A stretch of DNA of 64,000 nucleotides from Bryopsis sp. KO-2023 (lineage: Eukaryota > Chlorophyta > Ulvophyceae > Bryopsidales > Bryopsidaceae): NCBI GenBank assembly GCA_030272585.1, contig BSYQ01000008.1, positions 5,146,001 through 5,210,000 on the forward strand. The letters are read 5' to 3'. Shown one piece after another: positions 1 to 11,000 of the stretch. Each line of letters starts with the position of its first letter. Positions within the stretch are counted from its first letter, which is position 1. The position numbers and the translations under genes were made by a program. Under the pieces are notes generated by a model that saw only the letters and a program-made list of their open reading frames with translations, ran no database searches and was not told the DNA's origin.

Positions 1-3000
1 AATCAAAATTTATCAGGAATAATATAAGCTTGGACGTGCACGTCGGTTCAATACCTCGCCAGCATGAAGTAGGCAGTTGATCTCTTCCACGAAAGACTCT
101 CCTTTAATTTGCGTGTCGGAAGAAAGGAAGACACAAGCACCCCCAGCTCTCCGCGTCATTTTCTGCAAATCGTCGCGCCACACGATGGCTTTGTGGTTAT
201 CAGATACTTCTAGTTGGAAAGACTCTATACCACAGATATAAGCTCCAAGGCGAGAAAGGCTTTTCCTTCCGGTACCCCCAAGCCCGACGCAGAGCATATG
301 CGCGCCTGTGACACAGACATCCTCCATCGCTACGAAATGCGTCTATATTTTGGACTCCAAAACACCAAAGCAGATATAGAAATACATCAAAGCTGCCAGT
401 TCCTCACCAGGCTGTTTGAGAACCCTGCAAACTCGCGAGACGTGTTTCACCGCGTACAGAAACATTGCTAGATTCATTGCCTGCTTGCTGGTGCTCTTGT
501 GATCGACAAGGCATTCTTCCATTTTTGATATCAATGGCGCGATGTCGATGACCTCAGAACACGATCCCAGGCTTGGTTCTTCGGCCTCCTATAAATTCAA
601 AGAGGTGGTGTGAGGGGCAGTAGCAAGCTTGGAATTTTTTTCCGCATGATTTCTGAGGCGTACCTGATTTTTGTAGTCTCCTAAAAAGCACCTTCTGGTG
701 GATTGTGCGTCCGGTATGTTCGCCTCGTTGGCTACATGCTTGAACAGCTTGTCGAAGTCTGCATTCAGACTGGTGGCTGTTGTCTGCTTTAGTGCCGACA
801 GGAACCATTGCTGGTGTTTTTCATCCACGAGTCGATCGTAGAAAACCTGCAGTATCTACCAAGAAAAAATAAATTCGCTGTTCATAAGCAGGCTGTGCAT
901 GCCGTATGCAATTATATGCCCAAGAAGCACCAGAAGCGCATCACTCGCACCTCGTGGTTCCCCAGTCTCAAACATAGATCCTTGGTAGAACCTTTCTTCC
1001 CGAGAGGTTTCATCATTAGTAGCCCGTTCCCCACCCGCGAAATGTCTCCCAGATTTGATGTGCAGTCAGACTTTGCAGGAGTGGGAAGTAGCTGGCTCAT
1101 GGCCGTGAAGTATACCTCCCATGTCGCGGCAAATACAGGTGGTGAAAGCTCCTGTAGGACACGTTTCATGAAACGTGTCCTACAGGAGCTTGTGATCACA
1201 TAGTGAGCACAAGCTGGGAATTTTGGTACCTTTTCGGAGCATGATTTTTTCTGAAAGTGATCCCATGGTGATCACCTTAAGTATAAAGCACTCTTCTGGT
1301 TGTAATTTCAATTCATTGCAAGCATCCTCAAGTGCCGTCTCCATACTCGCGTAGTCCGCGTTTGGCAAGGCCACTCTTGGGAATAAATTTGACATGTTCC
1401 CTCGGAACAAGGGAACATCATGACTCAAGAACTTGCACAAGTTCACGTCTACGATCGATCGAATGAGCAAAACGAACGCTTCCCCTGATGAGGATCTCTG
1501 CTTGAGGTTTGCCTCCGCCCGCAACGACGCTCTCATTCCTAGATAAACAAGATTCTTCGTCGGTGGAAGGGTAGTTGGGTGAACGTGAACAAAATACACT
1601 AGAACTGAACTGTTACCGTGATCTTGAGAGGAGAGCTGCTCAGAGCACAGCTTGTAGCACCGGACGATTTTCTCTGCACATTGTCGTGGTTGAAGGTATC
1701 CAAGCGAAAACAATCTGATTTCCGAGATCATGGCATAATCCGGAACCATCGTGGCTACCATTCTTAACAGCGCCTTCAGATTGTCAGGAAGTTCAGATCT
1801 CCCAGCGTATCCAGGGTTCATCGTGATCGCACACCTGGCGCTCCACTCGAGTTGTATTTTTTTTCCCTCGAAGGTGAAGACAGTGAGGCGTGCGGCTTTT
1901 GCTTTGTGAATGTCTAGCACCTTTTTATGAACGAGATATAAAATGTCAGTGGTGGCTCTCGTAGTGTTTCGTCTTGTCCCAGCTTGGTATTGCACAGTTG
2001 TTTCAAGAATGTCCTACAGTAGAGTCGTTAGGGATGAGTGGAGGCTCCAGACCCACACCTGTTGAGCGACGACACCGAGTGCTTCAAGATCGATACGATT
2101 AAATGCATCAAAGCATTCCCACGCCCCGGATGAGGCAAGAACTTTGAAGAATTTTCCCATCGCTATGTAATCCAGCGAGTCTGCCCAGTTGAAGAGCACA
2201 CATTGGCGAGCAAATGATTTCGCCAAATCTTTTGTGGTCTCAGTCTTTCCTGTTCCAGCTGGCCATTCTGGCGCTTCTTCCAAAGTCAAATGAATCGCGC
2301 CAAGGAGCGTCCGATAGTATCTGCATTCAAAACCGTACTTCCTATCACAAGAGCTTTATTCCGTCGAACACTCATAAAATGATCTCATGGGACAAAGTCC
2401 TGCTGGAAGTGATACGAGGCCATGTTTTCGGCTCTGATTGGACCCACCTGTCTGTTTGGGGAGTAATGACCAATCTGGAGGAATTCCCCAGATCCTCGTA
2501 GCCGTATTCCAGAGTTGCCCACATCACACACTTGAGCATTGAGAAATCTTTTTCAGCAGATTTGTCTTCATTCCAGTAGCTTCTCAGTTGTGCTTGACGC
2601 TCAAAGTCGGCGATGTTGTCGATTCCCTTCGCTGCCAAGGTCGTCACGACGTCTCGTGCGTGGACGTCCAAGACAACAAGAGCCCCTGCGGAAACACACC
2701 TCTAACAGTTTAATTTTGAGTTCACCAGAGGAGAGAAAACTGCTCAGATCTTTACTTTGTATCCTGTGAGCGACAAATATCCGAATTTGATCCTTGTTAC
2801 CAAGCGTCGTCCTTTGAAGCTCGGTCAGTTTTCCTAGAACTGAATCAACATTCTTCAGCATATCCTGAGTGCAGAATTCCTCATATTCCTTCACGCATTT
2901 CTCTTGAATCGCTACGCCTTGCGTCCAATACAGGGCTGGCACCACGACAGCCACCATTCCTGACCGCTCCAGCACCCAGTTGTTTCGATGCTTTGCTGCG

Positions 3001-3710
3001 CAATTCTCAATTCCAATTGCAGTGGTATTTTGGACGGACTCAAACATGGCAGCCTCGACTTCCAGCGATCATTTTTCAACTGATCCACGATTCTGAAGAC
3101 AAAGGCAGCTAAAAATTTAGACAGTTGGCTAAAATAGGAATCAACAAAGTCCATGAAGAAACTGGTTGAGTTGTATCTCTTACTTCCACAGTATCGACTA
3201 GATTCTCGAATGGCACTTGCTCTTGTTCGACGGATTTTATGCTTGTGTTGATGACGTTCTTTTTGAAATGCAACTCTGCAACTCCCTCGAAGCATTTCTT
3301 GGCATGCGGGTTCTCAGTCTCGGAGAGGATCTAAATAGGAAGCAGTCGACAAGTATTCATCTGCCCCTAATTTCAAGACTGCAATCTGTTGTATTTGTCC
3401 AGTCGATCCCTTCCATCTGTCAGTGACTACGAACCACAACAGAAATAAGAAATCAACACTGCGACCTCACCTCCAGCATTTCATCGTTCGACAAGAAGAA
3501 AAAGCGAGGGAACAAGCACTCTTTTTCTCTGGCAATTCGAATTGCGTGGGAATCTTCGTCAGTCGCTGCCACAGTTTCCCGCCATATGCCATTGACCTTC
3601 CCTAACTTCTCCCCCTCCTCAGGAATTTGCTTCACCGTACAACCCAAACCAAAAACTGGCTCGAGAAATAGCCACGTCGATTGGCACTGGAGCCCATTGT
3701 CCATCATCTC
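1..3710 (-). pseudogene. Degenerate dynein heavy chain (linker to AAA4), continues off left edge
   Basis: Motor protein of axonemes or cytoplasm; ATP-driven microtubule motor in intact homologues. Eleven exons with GT-AG borders and matching phases can be read: 3710-3471, 3330-3184, 3092-2801, 2685-2448, 2320-2059, 1920-1617, 1538-1276, 1151-951, 846-664, 588-408 and 305-55. The linker has FPRFFFLSNDE, and the linker/AAA1 join has DVHARDVV and NSSRLVITP. AAA1 has a P-loop ([10 protein letters not shown]) and MNPGYAGRSELPDNLKAL. AAA4 has GLGGTGRKSL. Defects: an in-frame TGA at 3071-3069 where the linker normally has Trp; the first Gly of the AAA1 P-loop is Trp; the AAA1 Walker B Glu is Ala (CFDAFNRI). 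The AAA2 and AAA3 P-loop cores are absent, because the exon at 1276 joins directly to the AAA3 lid at 1151. No N-terminal tail of about 1,300 residues is seen upstream. I infer a decaying or internally deleted copy. Family assignment is certain; pseudogene status is likely. Confidence 0.85.
1147..1190. repeat. 44-bp perfect palindrome over a dynein splice acceptor
   Basis: The bases from 1147 to 1168 are the exact reverse complement of those from 1169 to 1190, with no loop. The palindrome overlaps the 3' end of the intron between the AAA2-start exon (ends 1276) and the AAA3-lid exon (starts 1151). It therefore lies exactly where the AAA2/AAA3 coding cores are missing. Confidence 0.95.
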
Positions 3711-3967
3711 CTGACCATTACACATAATTATCACAATGCAGCTAGAGTCAGAGTAGCCAATATCCAAGGAAGTAGAAACACTGGACAGATACCAAAAATA
3801 CAACAGCCAACACTCACCACCAACCTCTAGTTTAATTCGACGGTGTCGACCAATTTTTCTAGCTTGGCAATGCCTCTGAGGATCCTGAGCTGCTCAATAC
3901 CATCAAAATACCAATTGTCAGTCCGGGTGCGAAGTCGAGCTCAACAAACAAACAGAACAATACTTAC

Positions 3968-4210
3968 CGCGGCTATGGCCTCGTCCTCTACCCAGGGGAA
4001 AGCAGGTGTCGTGTGGGGGGTCGGCGGCGCGTCACAGGACAGGGAACTAATGGAAATGTCGGAAAATATGTGCGAGGGGTAGCTCTCTTCGGCGACAGGG
4101 AGCTCGACCTCGACAACTTTGTAGGTCTCGGTTTGGCTCGCCTCGACCTCGACGCTCTCCTCCTCGACTCCGAAGCAGCACAAAAACTGTTTTTGGACCC
4201 ACTTCCACAT
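3968..4210 (-). CDS. Candidate short coding exon upstream of the dynein relic
   Basis: An open frame begins at an ATG at 4210 and reads MWKWVQKQFLCCFG followed by an acidic, Ser/Pro-rich stretch. It ends at a strong donor (GCG followed by GTAAGT) near 3968. The product is not recognisable. It might be a new first exon spliced to the truncated dynein exons, or the start of a separate small gene. The stretch from 3711 to 3967 contains a short open segment that I could not join to either side with confidence. Confidence 0.3.
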
Positions 4211-4710
4211 CTTTACCGTCTGTGGGAGTTCATTCGCCGTGTAAATACCCAGCCCCCGTCAAAGCAGGTAAAATTAGTTGAGCCGATCCCATGGGCACTC
4301 ACTGGACAACGAAGTTAACTCCCAGGGGTATCGACTTGTGATACGAACACCAATCGCCGCTACTTTTTTCGAACTGTGTTTTTGAGTGCGGGAAGTCGTG
4401 TGAAGGCGGCGAGTCTGTGGCAAACCAGGCCACGGACAGAGGAAGTTCCCAGCGACTTTAAGTGATGATTTCCACACTCTTTGAGTTTCTAGCGGTTGTT
4501 TTGGGGGGTGGCGATGGTGTTTTGTGTTTTGTTTTTTGCATGCATGCACTGCACAGCTGACACAAATCAATTTCTCTCCAAAGAGACAGAGATACAATAA
4601 TTTCTGGGGTGGAGAGCATTTCTCTGGTGTTGGTATTCCAGTTTTATACAGGTCTGTTGTCCACTGGTTGAAGCACCCCTTCTAGTCTAGTGCACAGCTA
4701 ATGATGGAGG

Positions 4711-5260
4711 CAAGCATTATCAGCAAGTGCTGGACAGGGCTGTGGAAACGCTAAAAAAAACCTTAAATGCTAATCATCTGAAAAAATCAAATCATGGTTG
4801 TGTTAATCCAGGATGAAACGGTGCCACTTGTAATTTGATGTTGTTTCATGGTGCTTGTTGCGGTTGTATTTGTTTTTTTTGTGTGTTTTTTTGACCCTCC
4901 CTGAGCGTCAGCGATAATTTGAATTAGGAATTCTCAGCGAAGCTATATGTCTATTCCTAGAAAGCTTTGGGAATCGAACCCAATCCCCGGGGGGGCACCA
5001 GCGATTTCAATCGAGTCTGATTTGAAAATATGATCCCAGCTTACCTAGATAAACCCCCTCACACGGAAATACTCAAACCCGGTTTTTCTGTAGCTTTTGT
5101 TGGGAAGGTTGGAAAATTGTTCACAAGGCATTCTTCCCCGATGCTCTCTAACAATTTCAATTCCTGCACCACCTACTGTATTTGGCATAAAAATAGACAA
5201 AAAAAAGAGCACAAAAAAACATGATCTTTTTCACATTTCCATAGTTCAGTAGTGGGAAAG
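4711..5260 (-). repeat. Dispersed SINE-like repeat, copy A
   Basis: About 550 bp match copy C (10768-11340), from the CAAGCATTATCA side to the end AGTGGGAAA. A shorter segment matches copy B (9490-9677). Read on the minus strand, 4969-4981 gives GGGTTCGATTCCC, a good RNA polymerase III B-box as in the T-arm of a tRNA. That suggests a tRNA-derived SINE, though no full cloverleaf is visible. Confidence 0.75.
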
Positions 5261-5307
5261 TTCAACATAAACAAGAAGAATCAAGGTCACATCAGAAGTT
5301 CAACCCT

Positions 5308-5500
5308 GTTGGGGTTCTGTTTTTGTTTTTTCAACCCGGGTGGTTGACAGTCCCAGCTTCAGAAGAATTCAGAAGCCCTTGCATCTGTCTGTTGTCGACC
5401 CAATGCAGTTCCGGGATGGCTTTTCAGAATGGGTTTGTAGCACCGTCGCTCCCTGTCGACTTCACAGCACATCGTTTTGGCAAGAGGCTGCCATCATCAT
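5308..5500 (+). repeat. Dispersed repeat D, copy 1
   Basis: It starts TTGGGGTTCTGTTTTTG and shares long blocks with 14619-14835, for example GCATCTGTCTGTTGTCGACC and CTCCCTGTCGACTTCACAGC. The final AAGAGGCTGCCATCA is also shared. Copy 2 has an extra TTG-rich insert before that last block. No coding capacity is evident. Confidence 0.75.
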
Positions 5501-7589
5501 CGTACATCAAACACCTGTTGTTCAACTCCACACAAAAAACGCCCACGAGAAGTGGAGTGCACTCCTCCTTCTCACGATACGATCGAACTGGGTTGCACCA
5601 GCACATCACCGACTCATGGACTTGTTCAGGCTGGGTATGCATTGGTCTGGCGATGGCTCGTTCCAATACCCAGGAGATCGGCCGCCTTCGCCGATAACTG
5701 GCGGAGGCGAGGCACCGTGACAGGCATAGGGTGGAGCGGCTGGTTCCGCCCCACCCCAGGCCCACCACCCAGCTTCCACCTCAATGTGGATTTCAGGTAA
5801 CTATTCACGGCTGTAAACACTACACTCGAGCAATTACACCCAAAGTTTTTCTTGAAAGACTGAATGGAAAGCATTTTTTTTTAAATAATCCCACCTGGCC
5901 TGACTGTTCAAGAGAAGGGTGGTTCTTCCCTGTCAGCACTCTTTCTGTGTTAATTTATGCATGGATCTTAGTGCAACGCATTGAAAATGGCATTGAGTTG
6001 TTGAGGAATTTCTGTTTGTTTGTGTGCCCTGTGTTTGTCTGTCATGTGGAACTCATTTCTTTACTGCTTCTATGAATAAATAAGTGAATGAATGAGAAAA
6101 TATAGCTCGGGAGAGTTAGGAATTGGAAATCAATGGTTTTGTTTGCTGAATTGTGGCAGGGTGTGTGTGTGTGTGTCGGTCTTGGGAAATATGGCTGGTG
6201 AGAATGGAGGTGGAATTACTTCTCATTTTTTTTTGGAAATTCCTCCCTTGTGGGGCGGCACCTCGTGTTTCATTGAGGATATCAAGAGCAAAATTGGAGG
6301 TGATCTTGCAACCAGGTCCTAGTGCAAAACGGTCGAAATTCAAACCGAGCAAGTTCCCACCTCTAGCCTTTTCAAAGTTCAATATCTTCATTCATCTAAT
6401 ATTTGCATGTAGGTGGTATGTACCCGCTCATGAGAGTCCTGCATCAAAGCAAGAGTGCAATGCTCTTGCCGAGGTTTCCCCCCAAAAAATACCAACAGGA
6501 TTTATTCCAGCTGGTGGCAGACTGTGAGTCGACAGCCATCTTTTCTGATTTTCTGGAAAACGGCCATGTTAACCAACACCTCTGTTGGGATTTGGGGGGG
6601 GGGGGTCGTTCCCAATATATGTGTGGGGAGAAAGAGGTTGGTGTTTTATGTGGGAAGGAAGCTATGATATGGGCCTTTTTCTTCAGAGGAATGATTGAAA
6701 ACACATCCAAGGCCATCCATTCATTCATATGGATGTTTATTAGAATGAAAATTTGGGTTTTCCTGTCAGTGGTGCTGTTGTAAAGTGTGGGATGTGGTTG
6801 AAGAGACAGAAAAAAGGAGTGAATAGGGCAAGTATATACGATAGGTCAAAGTAGAGGAAGGAAAAAAATACTGTTGATACTTCGTATGGAGGGGGTTGGT
6901 CTACTGGGTGAGGCAATGAAAACTGATGGTGGTAGGGTGGGGGGAAAACAATGCTTTGAAGGGATCCAGACCTAGACTGCGGAAAAAAAGAAACTCAAGA
7001 ATTCAAGATTTCATTTTTTTTTGGCCAACGTATGTATGTGGATAAAAAGGGTGTTTTCTTCCGTGCAAAGGTGGGTGCTGAAGTAAGTATTCATGTGTCC
7101 TTTTTTTTCCAGACAATTGATTGGAAAAAAAATCCAAGGCAATGCAGTAATTTTTTTGAATGTTTAGTTAGAAACACAACCCCTGCAAAAAGCAGCCGAA
7201 ATATGCTAACGAAAAGAACGAGGAAAAAGCGCATCCTCAAACTAAAAATTTCTGGTTGGAAAGGAAAAGAAATAAAAGGGGAGAAAAAGAAAGAGAGGAT
7301 GGGTGGGTGGGAAGGGGGAGATGGGGGATTCACTACGAAAACTTGAAAAGCAAAAAAAGAAACACCACAGATGATTGCATCGCTTTTTTCCCAACCCTGA
7401 TATGTTCCTTCCCCTTTTCTTCTTGCGACCCCCCCCCCCCAAAAAAAATCCCAACTCCATTTTTAAATAAAAACATGCATACACCACTAAAAGAAAGACG
7501 CAATTATATGTTTAGATACAAGTCAATGATGAGTGTAACCATCTTTGCTCCAGCCAATGGAATCAATCAGAGTGTGTCTGGCTCCGGAC
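5501..7589. other. Gene-poor stretch rich in homopolymers
   Basis: I see no convincing exon here. The stretch holds a (GT)n run near 6162, a G-run near 6594, a C-run near 7428, and many A or T tracts. Open frames are short, lie in several overlapping frames and show no recognisable motif. It probably is intergenic or intronic DNA. Confidence 0.6.
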
Positions 7590-7945
7590 CAGTACCTACT
7601 GAGATTTCAGTAAAAACGGGTGGCAATTGCAGTGGGGAAAGGCGGCGCGAAAATTGTCGAAGCGTTGCTAGACACAAGGCGACGTATTTGATCAACTCGC
7701 AAACTTTCAAGGGATTGCGAAAGAACGCATTCCGTGCTACTGCAAGAGATAGTAAAGCTAAAAATGTCTCAACTTCTCGCCCTTCCACAAAACAGTGCTC
7801 GTCTCAATCGAAATTTCCACGAAAATTTCGGCCAACTCCAAACAGAAATTACCTTACACGACAGAAATTGCCTCCGCCACCAACCACGTGTCAGTCAAAC
7901 CTCCCTCCCTATAAAACAACACAATATACTTGCAATTCTAACTCT
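7590..7945 (+). repeat. Dispersed repeat R2, uninterrupted copy
   Basis: It matches, in the same order, two pieces on the minus strand that now lie 39 kb apart: 61545 down to 61346, and 22337 down to 22140. Shared blocks include GTGGGGAAAGGCGGCGCG, GACACAAGGCGACGT, GCATTCCGTG and CTCAATCGAAATTTCCACGA. It therefore shows the empty site of the large insertion at 22338-61345. It has no clear coding content, and its nature (old transposon or other dispersed unit) is unknown. Confidence 0.85.
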
Positions 7946-8001
7946 GGGTCACTTTGGTTAAGGAGTTAAAAAAGTTTTTTTTTCGTGCGAACGTGCGAAA
8001 A

Positions 8002-11000
8002 ATGAAAAAGAAAATCGTTGGGTTCATCGCTCTTACCGTGGGTGTGGTGGCTTTCAAACGCTGGAGAAAACGTGGAGGACGTCAAAATGGCGGGGTCAAT
8101 GAGGTAGAAGACGTCGAGATCGATCAGGTGGCGGCGAGGGGACTTGTCAATGCCCCATGTGATCTGGCGGACGAACTTCAGGTGAACATTTTCGGGCAGA
8201 TCAGTGGAACAAACTCGTGAAACAAAACTTTCTGAGTTTCATTTCTAGAGAACCAACGTCAGATAAAACTACCAAGGAGAGGTGGAACGCGAAAATCGCA
8301 GGTATCCCTTCCTGAGGATATCGTTTTGTGTTTGGTTGACTTCGCAGGATCAAGCCGACGATGTGGAAGAAATCTTCGACAAGAGCTCGGCGGATTTGGT
8401 GTTGTCGACAGGGGGAGGTCCGGCGAACATACTGTGCATCCAGTTGTTCGACCTGGGATCGTGCTCAAAAGATGGCGCTGGGAATGCTGCGGAGTTTTGG
8501 TCTGAGATTCCACAGGGTGTACGCGATCACATCCTCGAATTCAAGGCTGAGCTCGTCGTGAGAGGACCTGGTTTCTCGATTGAGCTGAGCAGCGACATCT
8601 GGGAGGTCATTAATGATCAAATTGCTTCCATGAAGCCAAACAGAATTGCTTCTGGAGCTTCTTTATTCATCCAGGTAGGCTGACAGTTTCCCTGGACCAT
8701 CTAGCTGAATCAGCATCATTTTGCTGATTGCACCTTTAACCCAGTTCACTATTAGTCATGTTATGTCATGTTATGCCATGTTATGTCTTCGATTTTTCTG
8801 CAGGCAAATTCGTCTTTCGTTGTGGAATCTGGCTATGCAAGGATGGCTAGTTCTTCCAGTGGTGTGCGCAATGTGGGCGCTGCCAACGTGGATGTCGAAG
8901 ATGAAATTCTCAACAACTTTGCAGCAAACATTCTGAAGCAAGCAGCATCATCCCCAGGTTTGTTGTTTTGAATGGTGCATATCATCAAGGCTGCCGGCTA
9001 GAATGAACCTGCCAATATTTACACTTGTCAATGGATTTCTTGCCAGGCATTGCCCTTGCTGGTGTGGAGAACAAAGACATACTTTCTCTGAAGAAAATCA
9101 TCGCTCCGAACATCGTGAAACACACAGATTTGGCGTACAACAAGCTTGGGGTGTGGGTGGAGAGCATTCAAACAGGAATATATGTCAAAATATCAAACAA
9201 ACTGATGGAAGAAATTCTTATGGGAATCATGGGGCATCCAGGAGGCAGCCAAAATTCATTCATTACTACATTCCTGGAGCATGTGAACGAGTTGATCTCA
9301 GGGGGTGACTGCATTGATATTGTCAATGATTTTAAGGCAGCATTTTTGCCATCCCTGTCAAGAAGCGAATACACCTTCAATAGGAGAAATATGTCCAAGG
9401 TGTTGGTGGAAAACATGAGACTTGAAAAGGTTGGTATCATGCGACGAGCTGCACCACAATTTGATGATTATGATTGAGAAAGAATGATCGCGTCAACGAC
9501 AATTTGAATTAGGAATTCTCAGCGAAGCTATATGTCTATTTCTAGAAAGCTTTGGGAATCGAACCCAATCCCCAGGGGGGTACCTGCGATTTCAATCGAG
9601 TTTGATTTGAAAATATGATCCTAGCTTACCTTGCCCGTAGAGAAACCCCCTCACACGGGAGTACTCAAACCCGGTCGGGATCATGGGGCATCCAGGAGGC
9701 AGCCAAAACTCGATCACTACATTCCTGGAGCATTTGAACAAGTTGATCTCTGTGGATGACTTCAATGATTTTGTGATGGCGGCATTTTTGCCATCTTTTT
9801 CGAGAAGCCAATACACCTTCGTTTTGAGAGATCTGTCCAAGCTGATGATGTTACCTGGTCCCAATCAGGATATGTCGAGAATCAATGTTTCAGATGCGGC
9901 CAAAGAATGGAGGTATGGCTTCGCACATGAATATCTGAGCAGAAGGGGGGGAATTTAAAGCATGAAAATAACCCTTTGGAAAAAGTCTGCTGGCATTGAC
10001 CCCTTTGTTTCCACTGGAAAAAATCACACCCTCCATTTTTGTTTGGTTACTAGCTTTAGGGGAAAACCCGAGTCTGGGTCTGTTTGCCTTTTGTGTCTCT
10101 TTTATGTGTATTTGTTTTTCGTTTTTTCGATATCCATAAGAAAGGATGTGTGTGAACAGGGTTGCAGCCAAATTTGATGCCGGGAAAATGTTTCGCCGTG
10201 TGGTGACATTCCCCCCCCAGAATTTCTTGCTGCTTGGTGTGAGTGGCAGTGGAGGGAATGAACCTCAGCATGAAACAGATGCAGATCCATTGAAAGCTGT
10301 CAAAACCCAGGAGCAGGCAAACAAAACAAATGCGCAAGACACGGGAGCTGATAAGGTTGGTATCATTCGACGAGCTGCACCACAATTTGATGATTGTGAT
10401 TGAGAAAGAAACAGTTCAAGCCTCAGGCTAGGCAAAATGTTGCATTTGGAGGTACCAATCATGGCGATTCTGAAAAGAAAAAGAGAGAGTTGAGAAAAAA
10501 AAAGAGTTGAAAAGAGAGAGTCACTTTTTCCTGGTGTTGCAAGAATACAGTAGGTTGGGCAGAAAAAGAAGATGGTTTAAATGAATTATGTGTTTTTCGC
10601 AGAAGTTGTCAACTGGAGCAATGTGCCGATTTGGATATCCAGTCCTAAATTCGAGCCAAAAAGTTGAGGGTGCTGAGGACTCAGCACAGGAATCTGAATG
10701 GACTGCAAAGGTTCAAGAGAAAGCTGATGAGGTGAGGGGTTCTTTCATTTATCCAATGAGAAATAAACAAGCATTATCATCAAGTGCTGGACAGGGCTGT
10801 GGAAATGCGTAAAAAAAACATTCTTTATGTAGCATTTATTTCTTAGCATTTGTAAATGCTAATCCTCTGAAAAAAACAACCCTGACAAACTGACGTTGTT
10901 TAATCACGGTTGTTTTACGTCATTTGATGTTGTTTCATGGTGCTTGTTGTGTTTTTTTTTTGTGTGTTTTTCATCCTCCCTGAGCATCAGCGATAATTTG

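Noticed and set aside
808..1203. 131-residue plus-strand frame at the left end
   Set aside because: It is antisense to verified dynein exons and introns.
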